From assembly GCA_963978905.1 (NCBI GenBank), contig OZ022258.1, positions 45,244,591-45,308,590 of the forward strand: a DNA stretch of 64,000 nt, written 5' to 3'. The notes beneath the pieces are model-generated. The model was not told the origin of the DNA. It searched no databases and was given only the letters and a program-made list of their open reading frames with translations. The translations under genes were made by a program, and so were the position numbers. Source of the stretch: Trichostrongylus colubriformis (taxonomy: Eukaryota > Nematoda > Chromadorea > Rhabditida > Trichostrongylidae). Below are positions 1-11,400 of this stretch, piece after piece. Within the stretch, counting starts at the first letter, position 1, and every line of letters begins with the position of its first letter.

Positions 1-304
1 AATGCGCTTGCGCATAGCTGCTCTGAAGGGTCTCGCGGCACCCTTTTTCGGGTTTTTCTAAATTAAGGCTACTTGAGGTGGTTAACCAAGTTTGTGTTGA
101 GGGCCAATACTTCTGAACGTCCCCTGTGAGTATGAGCTCTCACCGCTTTCTGCCGCTTCAGTTAGCGATTTGATCAATTAGAAATTCAAGCAACTCGTTC
201 TCATTTCTGCACTACTGAAACCAGGGACAAGAGTGTTCCATCCAACGTTTCACCCCCTCCTCATGCGGTATTTCACATGTGTAGTTGCCTTTGCTGGGAC
301 TCGA
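1..304. other. left edge, no gene recognised
   Basis: I see no exon, RNA gene or clear repeat boundary in this stretch. It precedes a TTAA-flanked miniature element that begins at 305. Confidence 0.4.
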
Positions 305-781
305 TTAAAGGAATCGTCCACGGAAATCCCGTTATTCTCATTCCCTTCAGATCAGTGTATTAAATAAAATACCTCAGGGAAAGCACAAAAAGAGTGAAAA
401 ACTCCTTTTGTTCTGATTAAAACTTGGAAATATGAAGAAGATGCTGTCCGTTTTAATTCCCGTCAAAAGATCTTGCAGCAGTCACCGATGAGCAAATAGT
501 TTCTTGACGGTTGGAGACGCAGACAGCTATTGGCGCATTACTTCACGCCCAATAGCTGTATGCGTCTCCAACCGCCGTCCCCGATCGCATATTTGCTCCT
601 CAGCTCTCCATGGCCGACACCCACCGGGGCGCCACACCCAGTCGGCCCCAGACTTTGAGGAGCTATATCTCACCCTGATTAGAATTTTTTGCGAGATACT
701 TTGCATGCGGCCCTCAGTAAGCAGAAAGAACAAAAATACATAGGTAACAAAAAACTTGTTTTTCCGGGGCGATTCCTTTAA
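305..781. mobile_element. TTAA-flanked palindromic MITE, copy 1 (family A)
   Basis: Both ends carry the inverted terminal motif TTAAAGGAATCG (305-316, and its complement ending at 781), and TTAA lies at each outer edge, which suggests a TTAA target duplication. The right arm holds the family's internal block (CGCGAGATACTTTGCATGCGG-like, with a GC-rich segment around 570-650). The centre has a second inverted pair around 505-580. No transposase is encoded. Open frames here on both strands are by-products of the palindrome. Other copies are at 32111, 35620, 41882, 52414 and 63714. Confidence 0.8.
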
Positions 782-789
782 ACGTGAAC

Positions 790-1020
790 TCATGAATGAT
801 TCCAACCAAAAAGTGCCATGTTCGCAGTACTTCAAAATTTCTCTAGTAATTCGAAGAGCTTGTGCCATTCCAAGGAAAGCATATATTCAGAGATAGCAAC
901 TTTTTATCTATCTAAGGAGCACAACATGTAAGCTGATGCATGTTGATGCGCTCTAATATTTGAATTTATCTTGTGCACGCGGAAAACCGGCCAGAACTTT
1001 CCTTATATCCTGATATATTC
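790..1020 (-). repeat. dispersed repeat, paired with 48715-48905
   Basis: Read on the minus strand, this stretch matches 48715-48905 on the plus strand. The shared order is the TTCTGGCCGGTTTT-like block, an AAGATAAATTCAAAT block, a CAGCTTACAT block, and then an AAAAAGTGCC/GCAGTACTTCAAAA block nearer the MITE. It is diverged and I cannot name its family. Confidence 0.5.
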
Positions 1021-1050
1021 ACAAAAATTTCTCTGAGAATGATTCCTCAC

Positions 1051-4000
1051 ATCTGTGCTTCCTGTGCCTTGGTACTGTGAGGGCAGAGCAGGCTGTCCTG
1101 ACGGTTCATCCATCTCCCCCTCTGGCTTCATGTCATTTACTGCATACTCTTCGCTCTTAATCAACAGATTCATATCAAATGGGTCAACTTTGTGACTCGA
1201 CAAAAAAAAAAAAAAAAAAAAACGCGAGCCCAAGATACCTTCTCCCGAATAGCTTCCGGAACGTTTGATGTTTCGAAGCGGTTACTCGTTTTGACGGGAT
1301 CCTCCTCAGATTCCCTCCCAGAACAATGTATAGACTTCGCAGCAGTACCCGCATTCCCGACAGGTTCTAGAAAGGGAAAATGTATGAAACACAGATTCTT
1401 TGCATTTTTTGCTCGACCTTTATTGCATTTCGTGAACTTTTCAGACCTTTCTGACACACATTTGACAGAACAGGCTAGCATAAACTACTCGATGCAAAAC
1501 ACTGCTGACAGGCATAGTTTTAGAAGCAGCCTGCCTGATGAGCTTACAGTCGGGTGACTTTGACATGGTACCAGTCTCAGCTTCCTTCTGCTTGAGTTCA
1601 AACGATGGTTATCACACTAGGCGCGACTTTCTTACCCATAATTTTTCATTTGTCGAGCAAATAATTCTCCTTTGCGACAAGAAGTTCACCCTAACCATAG
1701 AAGCACGTAGAAGGAAAGTGCTAAGAATCTTCAAATTTTACCTGCAACATGGTTTGTCACCGTACATGCTATGACACCGGTAAGGCCGTGTGGTCCGGTA
1801 AGGCCAAAGGCCAGTTCTGCCTCAACCACCCCTTGAATTCTAGGAGCGCCGAATTAGTTTTTATGGTTCATGTAAAAACAGTGGCACTGATTCCCCCGGT
1901 GCAACGCAAAAAATCGAAATGGCACCACAAAGGACCTGACCTTTACTGATACAAGCTGTCTCACAAATTGCTTCACAATCGCTCTTCTCGTCGGGATATA
2001 CATCCTCCTAAAGCAATATGTAAACAGCAACAAAAAACAACTGCAAAAAGATACGACTGCTACTTCATCGCTGCCCCATCCGTCGTCAGTATCTTGGATT
2101 TTACTTCCACCATTTTCTGGGAAAATATCCTGGTTTTCAGGAGCGTCGAATAACGGCGATGACGTAGTGTTGGCAGGAATGGCAGGTGCCTATTCATAAA
2201 ATTTTATTTGAGAAGACATTCGAAGTATGAGGAACCACAGAACAGCACAGTTGCAAGTTAGCAAGTATTTCAAATTGCAGAAATTTTCATGATCATTACA
2301 GTCAACACTTTTTGTATGATGCAAAATTCGAAATCACATAAATCTGCCGACCTTCTTTGTTATTTCGGAGCTACAAACTACTAAAAGACAGGGAGATGTA
2401 CAAAAGCAGATATCAATGCACAATCCACAGGCCTAGGATGTGTGCAATGCGCTTACCCTTAGTGTACTTGTTTGAAAAAGGCTCTATGCTACTACATACT
2501 CCACTCCGATCCATTACGAGGTTCTCTGCTCTCACCTAATCTGGGGAGCGCTACAACCATTCGCTCTTCCGTTCAATAGATTTGCTAATAGCTACATATT
2601 CTGGCCTCCACAAAAAAGCTGTCAGCGAACCCTTTCTTAGTCAAGTAGCAAGTTACCAGTTATCTATGAACTTCATTATTTCGATCAGCCATCACATCGC
2701 GACTAAAAAACAGCATCAACGGATTAAACGAACATTCGAGGTTAAAAGCTATGAGCGGTAGAGAAACCCGAATTCAAGAGCGCGATGTATGGTCTTGTAT
2801 TCGCATCTCCCGTGCATGTCTTCGAACTGTAACATTATCTTTCCGAGTTGCTCGCTGCAGAGATGTAACTGTTGTTTAGTAGAGTGTATTTCATTCATCA
2901 ATGATATGAAATTAGTGAAACAACAACCAGCAGCAATCAAGTGAAACAGTGAATGGGAGAAAAGCAAAACGGTAAGAAAAAAAAAGCGTTGGTGGGAAAA
3001 AAAATCCAATGATTCACATTCGACGTCCTAGCAAAGCGTCGTGTGTGCAATTTCTGCGCAGCAATACGATAGGTCTCACCGTAGGCCAAATTTCCCCTTT
3101 CCAGTGTCTTGAAAAATTATTAGATTCCTACCTCTTGTTTGGGCGGCATATGCTCCTCCACAGCTTCTTCGTACGTTTCATTCTGAGAAGTGGCAGAAAT
3201 GAGATGACTTGAAGGTAGCAACAATACTCATTAGCACCTTTTCTGAAGATCTATGTATCACCTTTTCAATTTTTGATGTCAAGTCAGGTGGATGAGCGAA
3301 GGCTGCCGCAATGTCATCATCGAAGGAGTTCGCATCCGCAGAAACGCTGTCCCGTGAGCTTGTACAGAACACGTTTTCGCGCGTTGCACGGAATGGATTC
3401 GACTATAACGCTTGCTTTCATAAGGCTTGAAAAAAGTTTACAGATAAGTTTGTCATGTACCTGGTCTAATCCGTCGTCCGTGAAATCAGCGAAACTTTGT
3501 GTCTTGTGCAAATCGTCTGATGGTTTTGTGTTAGCGGTACATTGGCGCTCAGACCCAAAACGTGGGCGGCTGTTGACATCGTTGTTCTCAGTTAACAATT
3601 TATGAATCATAGCCTTTCCTCTGTCAACGATCTGTATGTGATGTGGACTGTTCCTACCACCCTCGTGAGCACCGGGACTAAGCGGCGGAAGAAGACTAGT
3701 GTGCTGAATTGCTAACAATGAGAAATGATCGACAGCTACCAGGCGCATTATCTTATAGAACTGGTAGAAGGAAGATCAAATGCGAAAAATAGCAAATGAA
3801 TAGCGAACAACCTCGTTTTTCAACTTATCGGCGCTGGCTAGCCCTCCATTATCAATCGAACATTTATTATCACCAGGCTGAGCATCTACTGTGCGACTAA
3901 CGATTTTCCTCGAATCTTTTTCAACTTCCTCTAAAATAAAAACAGACTGAAATGCGTTCAGAACCGTATTCCTTGTATTCATACCACCTTCTACCAGTTC

Positions 4001-4606
4001 ATTATCACCTTCAGAGGCGATCTGTGTCACTGCATCGAAACCAAGAATGGTCTGCCCGTCGCCCTAGAAAAAAAAAAAAATGAAAAATCCCCTATTTAAG
4101 GTTCTGCATACCGAAGCTACTGATGGCAAACACTTTACCTGATCCGTCGAAGGAAAAGCTTCTTCTCCAGTTTTGTCACAAGTGTTTGACGCTTCTCCTG
4201 GTAACCACTTCGTCTTCAGAGAAGGATCGAGCTGCAAATCAAGAAAATCGAGGTTGACCTTCACTACACTCAAGAACTAACAGCTGTGCTGATTGAGAGA
4301 GAAAGTCTAAAGTATGGACGCCGTGAGACTTCGCCATTTTGCGTTTTTGCGATTTGCAGTGTCGCGGCCCGCACGCGAATTCGCGACATTGCAGTCTCAA
4401 GGTCGTAGTATCGCGTGCGAAAGTGCGACGCCGCAAAATCACAAAAACGCGAACTCGCAAAGTCTGACGGCGACCTATAGCAAACACACGAAGACAAAAT
4501 CTATGAAATTAACCTTGACCGCAGATGATGAAAAGTCGAGATGATCATCAGAGATTATTTGTGCACAGTCCATTCTATCGAATGAAACAGGTGATCCTTC
4601 AGGCAT
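1051..4606 (-). CDS. unidentified polar/acidic protein, multi-exon model
   Basis: I do not recognise this protein. Exons on the minus strand with good splice signals and agreeing phases are 4514-4606 (ATG), 4139-4231, 3812-4063, 3461-3760, 3262-3402, 3132-3182, 2064-2189, 1548-1587, 1239-1366 and 1051-1155. The first seven junctions are all phase 0. The product is rich in Ser, Asp, Glu and Asn, with no membrane segment or signal peptide and an acidic DTDDGWGSDE motif at the end of the 2064-2189 exon. An alternative 3' end is exon 2774-2854, a basic tail reading ...RIQDHTSRS and then stop. The join 1548-1587 to 1239-1366 is doubtful: the stronger donor would create a TAA, so a weaker donor (GTACCA) is needed. 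The ATG follows TTTTCCTTTAAG, which could be a trans-splice acceptor. It lies 877 bp after the upstream gene on the same strand, so an operon is possible. The last exon may continue left of 1051. Confidence 0.5.
4323..4468. repeat. palindromic MITE (TIR GTCAGACTTCGC family)
   Basis: Inverted arms, GAGACTTCGCCATTTTGCG on the left and CGCAAAGTCTGACGGCG-like on the right, enclose a GC-rich core with several CGCGAA words. It lies in intron 1 of the gene at 1051-4606. A related palindrome is at 22367-22463 and diverged pieces are at 23700-24110. It has no coding capacity of its own. Confidence 0.6.
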
Positions 4607-5482
4607 CTTAAAGGAAAAGGGTCAATCGTTGAAAATGAAATCAGATGGATAAAGTCGTTCGGGAGAGGAGAAAAACGAAATGGACGGATAGGTTAAAACC
4701 TCTATTATTCCAGTGCATGTGCAGGTCATACGTTTTCACGAGTGGCGCTCGTAACCATCCTAATCTATAATGTGTAGCAGCTATCCGCGAACAATGACGC
4801 ACTGTGTGCCGTCAGGACAAAAATTCGCTTCGCGGCATCCACTGTGTAACGTCATTGGTAAGAGCTAAGGGAGCCGTACTAGAGCTGGGTCTAAAGCGAT
4901 GACAGTGCCTCGGCTGTCCTCTGGAAACCACAATGAGCAGCTTGAGCTTACGCCTTTTGTATCAGTCCAAGTGTTTTATAAATCTTACGCTCACCCACCC
5001 CCAAATAATCCACTTTTTTGTTGTTGTTTAACGCTTCACTTCTTGCATCATCATGAATGAACGGAATACGCCCCACGCGGAAAGCCGCTGTATGCAGTCT
5101 GCAAAGCTGCATGGGTTATCGCGATCGAGATCGAGACCATCCCGCGCTTTTAAACCCGAGTTTCGGTACAGATTACTCATTCTAATCGGATATTCGTTTT
5201 GAGACGAGCATTACTTTCCGTTTTCCTTTTCTCCCCACCCTCCCGGTCCTTTGAGCATAATCGCTCTAGGGTTCAACCAGAACGGCACTATTACCTCGCA
5301 TCCATCGTGTTGTGTGGTCCAGCAAATTTTTACTGCCTCAGTCTTCTAATGCCCTGGCATAAATCCAGCACATGGCCAATGTGCCGTACAGTGTGGAACC
5401 CAATGGAACATTGAAAACGCTTTTTCCAAAACATTTCCCCTAACCGTTCATTGAACCGGTGTACGATGCAATTCACAACCCT
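4607..5482. other. spacer between two minus-strand genes
   Basis: These 876 bp lie between the stop codon of the upstream gene (5483) and the next ATG (4606). An inverted pair around 4785-4850 (AACAATGACGCACTGTGTG against CACTGTGTAACGTCATTGG) suggests an old element. A pyrimidine-rich block at 5205-5260 resembles blocks near 21180 and 51280. I see no exon. Confidence 0.4.
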
Positions 5483-8400
5483 TCAACCACTGGTCTTTTT
5501 GTTTGACAGCAAATCCGCTACTTCCTCCACAACCCTCGAGTTGATGTTTTTCTTGCCATGATCCCACAACTCCTCTATAGACCGCTCTATGAAGATGGTC
5601 AGAGAATGAGGACTATGCGGAGAGATTTTAAACCTGTGCTCAATAGAATAGATACGAAGCAGAGCCTTGACAAAAAGTATTAAAAAAAAACAAACCTGCG
5701 AAACATTCCTTTCCGTGTCGCGTCTGTCATCTATAATTGTAAAGTTACCACAAGTCAACGCAGTCGACTGACTAGTATTTGTAATCGAATGCTCTTTTGA
5801 CACACAAAATTGTGAAGCATTACCAATTTACCAAAAAAAAAAGAGTACAAGAAGCTATTTGTATAGTTCTCAATAGCGAGATTCTCAACAAAAAGAATTT
5901 CTGAGCAGTCAGACCTTCAGCTGTAGATAGATCCTGCTGACAAACATTTTCTCTAGGACAAACATTTTCTTGTTTACTTCGTACTGCCAGCCGATCACAG
6001 AACTGTGCCGCATTATCCTTCGCTGCAGAGGCTGGCGGAACGAGACCAGGGGATTCCGGCTCGTCCTAAATCGAAATACCTTACGTTTGCTTGGAAAAAA
6101 CGAGGATCGCCGTAAATCACGAGTAAAACAAAAAGAACCCCTAGATCGTCAACCTTAATCCGTCTCTGACAATGAGGTTCCGCTTTCGCCGCCATGTTCA
6201 TCGTACGAGACTGATTTTTCTCTGAATGAAATTGCGTTAAGCACGGCTTATGTGGCATTACACTAATGAATTTGGGTTTCTAAAGTATATGTGCGTTCTT
6301 AGTTGCAGATGTCATCACCACGGTCAAACTTGTTTGAATCGGAAACAGGATGCAGATTGGAAGATAGCAAGAAATCAACAATCAAGTTTATCAAACGCTT
6401 GACAGAAATGAGTGTAAGGTGAAAGACCCACTCTTCGCCTCTCGTTCCCTACAAGTCTTGACTCCTTCCATCATTGTTGCCACCTGTTCGCAGACAGATC
6501 GAGAAGGTGCGACCGAAATTGTATCTGAATTTCTGTCGTAGCACGGTTAGAAGACCATACAGGAATCAATTTCAGCGGCCTTTCGCCGAGAAGAAAATAA
6601 GCTTCTGAGACCATTGCCACCGATCTTTCAAAGCCATGAAAACTGACGATCCAGGTCGGTTTTCATTCACAATCTTTTGCAGTTGATGGAGAACGCCACT
6701 TTCATTCTAGGACCGCGTTCACACTTTGCGCACCGGTGCTGACACCGGTGGCGACGGCGGCAAAATCATGCGCCTCGCCCACCACGGCGGCATCTGCGGC
6801 ACTCTTATGATGCGCTCTGTTATAAAACGCTTGAATTAGCCATTCTATCGTGGCAAGAGCTCGCAACCCCGAATTCGAATCTTGGCATAGCGTCAAACTA
6901 TTCGGATTTCGAATTCGAGTTTGCCTTGTAGTATCATTAGGCAAAGCGTTTTGTAAACAAAGCGCGTTCATTGGTCGGCTGCGGGCACATGATTTAGCCG
7001 CCATCGCCGCCGGTGTCGACGCCAATGCGCGAAGAATGAACGCGACCTGGCACTGATCACCTTTATTTGATATTGAGCAGAGAAGGTAGGAGCGAATCTG
7101 AGCCAATCAGTCTTCCCATACTTCGATAAAAAGCAAAAAGGGAATGGCTTACCATTCATATCCGAACTTTGTCCACTTCCCGTTGAAGTGACGGCCGGTT
7201 CAACAGCTGGTTCTGGAGCCATGCTTTCCTCTTGAATCAGGCGTTTTCGCTGTCTGTAAGGAATAACGTGTCAACCAATATAAATTAACAACTCTTCTTT
7301 TCGTAACTGCATCAATTCTCATACCACGTCAAGGGCAAAGGCAAGGAACCTACACGACAAAAAACGAAAACTTCTGCACACAATATGTATGGCTGCATAA
7401 AAGAGCCTAATACGATAAAATGCTGCAATATGGCATTTTGAATTTGCACTTGTAACTTACAACTGATGGCGATTGACGTCCAATGGCTCTTCACCTCTAC
7501 GCTTCATGACCATGGCACCTGTACATGAACATGCTCACGACGACTTTCACAAAATGAGCAATCCACGAACATGAACTGCTGAACCCAAGATGGCGTACCT
7601 TCGCAGCGATCTTTTGACGAATTCCCTTCCATAGGTTTTCCGAATTCTTCTGTACAAGTAGGTAAATAGGATGAACATGTGACCTGCAAACATTTCGTAT
7701 AGCAACTAATGGCTTATGCAATCATTTCTGTCACTTCTGGGCGCACAACAAACCTTTCCATCTGCAGAATCTACATCAACAACGTTTGTGCGAGAATCAA
7801 ATGCTTCTGAAATTAGAATCTATCATAAGCACAACGGCAAAGACATGGATGTTACCGTCTATGTTGAATGAAGAATCCCTCATGGAAAAGTCATACAACT
7901 GATCTAACAAGTTACGCAAACGTTCGTCACTGTGAGAGGAAAGCAGTCCTGAAACAAGAAAGCCTTGATTCATTTCAAACTTCCGATTTTGCGGTGGCAC
8001 ACTTCGGCATGCAATGGTGCGAAATCGCTAGAACGCAAAACCGCAGTATGAAATGAGCCTTTTCGCGCCATCCGTTGAACAAGGCATTAACTTTGCCGAT
8101 GAGAACTGTACCTCTCGTGAGTCTACGTTCAATTACAAGTCCTGTGTGGTGGTCAAGACAAGGATTCCCTCGAATGATCTCATCAATCCTACGACAGGTA
8201 TTACCAAAAAGGCCCTCCATAACAGAACATACGAGGTCACAAGCAAGGAGTAACATTCCCTAAAAACTCCATTGTAGTACAATTCTGCACGAAAAAGGAG
8301 ATTGAGTGATATATTCTAGAGACAAACCCTGCAAATGGGATTGAGCAGCCCATCGTCGTGCAATACTGAAGCAATGCCTTCAACAGAAGTAAGGAGACTG

Positions 8401-11400
8401 TGTTGACGATATACATCACTGGTATTGGATATCTCGATTAGTGGACCTCTCTTGAGCCACATTTCAACCAGACCTCCGATGTATCCTGAGAAAACTTGTG
8501 TTTCGCCACAAACAAAGCATCAGACAGTGGTAAAGGGAAAGTTCTGATTTTTCCAAAACTTCAAATTTTTTGCCTATTGCCTTTGTCTTCGCTCAACTCG
8601 TACAAACCAATGTCTGAGAATCGACGCATGGGTGGCATTCAAAGAAAAGGGAAGCCCTCCTTTATTGGCTCGCACGTATTACGAGCTACCTCATAAGGAA
8701 AGATTGTTAAGCGCGGCCCCTTGCAGGCAGCAAATTTGCCGATGGTGCACATGGACCGTAGCTGCCACCCTGACGCCAGCCATCCGACGCATCTTCCGCG
8801 TGAACATGTTTCGAACGAGTCTTCAAGTGGTAACTACCAACTGGGGGAATCAGAGCGCCCTGTGTTCTGGACGAGTCATCCTTTGCAGAAGTGCGTCGAA
8901 TGGTCGGCGTTAGGGTATCAGCTACGACCCATGTGCTCCGTTGGCAAATTAGCTACAAGAGACCGCGCCTATAAAATACACCCTTCCCCGTCACTATGTG
9001 ACAGCTATCCCCTCCAAAAAAAAAAAGAAACAGTTTTACCATAAAGAAACCACACTGAGTTCCCATTTAGCTTGCCACTTCATTAAAATGGTGATCCATC
9101 CACCTGATGGATTTTCCACGTTGCGCTGAAGCATAACGAGCGCGAGATTCTAATCATAGCTGGGAATTAACGAATAAATCATGAATTCTGAATTCTAGAC
9201 CGCTTGCAAGATCACTGTAGAGCTTGTAACCATTCTAAAAATACCATCACCATGAAACGAAAAAATATACCGTTCGGATGTTGCTGCAGTGCGCATCCCA
9301 ACCTGTCACCTTCATCCCTCTGCTTTTTCCAACCAACGGATGCAGGTTTGGCATGGAAGATCATTCGCACTGCTTCTGAGAGCATATCAATCGCCATCTA
9401 CAATAGTAAATAAGAGTTGGATGTGCTAGTCAGTTTGTGCGAAAATACAGTAGCGCTCAAAAGTCTTCGGCGAAATGGTCCTTCACTTGGGGTTTTTCAC
9501 TTGTAACTTTTTTGTAACTGCACCGATCTGAGAGAAATTTTAGTATGTTGTACTTGGATACACTGCATACTTAATATATCATTTTGGCGCTCAACGGTAT
9601 AGGTTATGCGGTTATATGAAATTTTTTGTTTTTGGAGTGCCATCGCTATGCCGTCCCGCTGTGCCGCTGTCATCAAAAGTCGTGGTCCTTCTACAATATA
9701 TTAATATATAGAGTATGATTCTGTGAGGCTTGCTCGTTTCGTTTTTGTAAAGAAAGCCGTTCCCCTTGTCCAAGCCTTTTACTTTTTTTGGGTGGTCTTG
9801 TAGTAAATTCTTGTAAAAAACCATGAAAAGTGTCAAGCGGCACTCAAGTAGAAGGAAATGTTGGCAATAGGTTCAGGCATCACATATTAAAATTTTGTCA
9901 AATTTGGTCAAGTAGAAAAAAAAGTTATGACAAAAGAGTTTTGGCCGAAGACTTTTGAGCGCTACTGTAACTAAAAATTCCCTTGTTCAAAAATATATTT
10001 ACCGGGTAAACAATTTGCTCCAACTCGGAGAAGAATGCGTACTTATCCAAATGATCAACGGCATCTTCGACTATCAAATCAACAGCTTCGAAGTTTCGAT
10101 GAGCCAGTCCATCCGCAATTACATAACGAACATGTTTCGAAATTTCCAAGCGACCAATCTGGAGGATTACTACTAGCGAACAAACTTGGAACGCCAATCA
10201 AAAAAAAAACATGCCTACCAATTTCTTATCCAACGGAGCCTTCTCATTGAAAGCGAAATCAATTCTCAGGATTCTGTAGCAGCTCAACTGAAATTACGTT
10301 AATTTTTGCGACATTCGTGATTCGATTTTTTGGTCAAGCATTTCCTACATATTTCGGCGTTACATAATTCTGACAGGATCATTTGTAGTACATACACAAA
10401 GCGAAAGTTGAAAATGGTGCAATAAACGCTGATCGAAAAGAATAATGAAGTCATGGCATACCCTACTCCAATCCTTAACTTGTCGAAAAATTCAGGATGA
10501 CTATGGTAGAAACCGACAAAAACAGCAAGACGGCTGTTAAAGTAGCGAAATTACTAAATTACTACATTTTGTGACAGAGGGTTGGCTACATGCACAAAGA
10601 CAATTTGAGATGTTAAACCGATATGAGTTATTTTCACCTATATCAATTACACTTTACGTTTTGAGTCAATGGCCGTACTGACATCAAAGAAAAGTGTCAC
10701 ATGTAAATGTCCTATGCGGCCTATAGTTAAGAATATGTCATGTAAGACGAAAACTTTTGATTTTAAATCCAATCATCTAGAGATGCACCTGATCCATACA
10801 TCGAAGCAGGTGTCGATTGAAGACTGGCTGAGAAGCACAGGCGACTCTTCTGAAGAAAAATTACAATTGGCTCAACATCGGAAAAGCCATAAGTAAAGGC
10901 ACGAATGTAACTGTTTTTACAAAGAACTGGATGTGGATGTGAGGTCGAAAAATGGAGAATTATGAATCATGATTATAAATAATAAATAACTTTCGAGATT
11001 GAACAGAGGATTCAGGGAGCGATTAGCAAAGGGTTGGATGGATCAATGAAGAGTGTCCCAATTTTACTGATGGGACTGCATTTAAACCTCTGGGATTTGA
11101 TAGCTTTGGGATTGTTCGCTGTGTAAGCAAATGAGACTTCGCCCCGCCTTAGAAACGCTAAAAATATCGCCCCGGGCCCAGTGCTTGAAGACGGTATCCG
11201 ACATGATAAGACATGACTTTCCTCCTGAACGCCTATGGTGAACGTCGCCCCTATGCGATTCTGAACGAAGTTCCCACACCACATGTTCAATGTGTTCGCT
11301 GTTTTTGTTTTTACGCGAATTTCGTGATCCTACCTTATTATCACGAGATGACATGCCTTTTTTGCCAAGTAGGTGCTACCGCTGTCCCACTGGTCAAATC

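Noticed and set aside
4270..4544. Overlapping frames of 75-82 codons on both strands
   Set aside because: They fall in the CTTCGC-type palindrome inside an intron.
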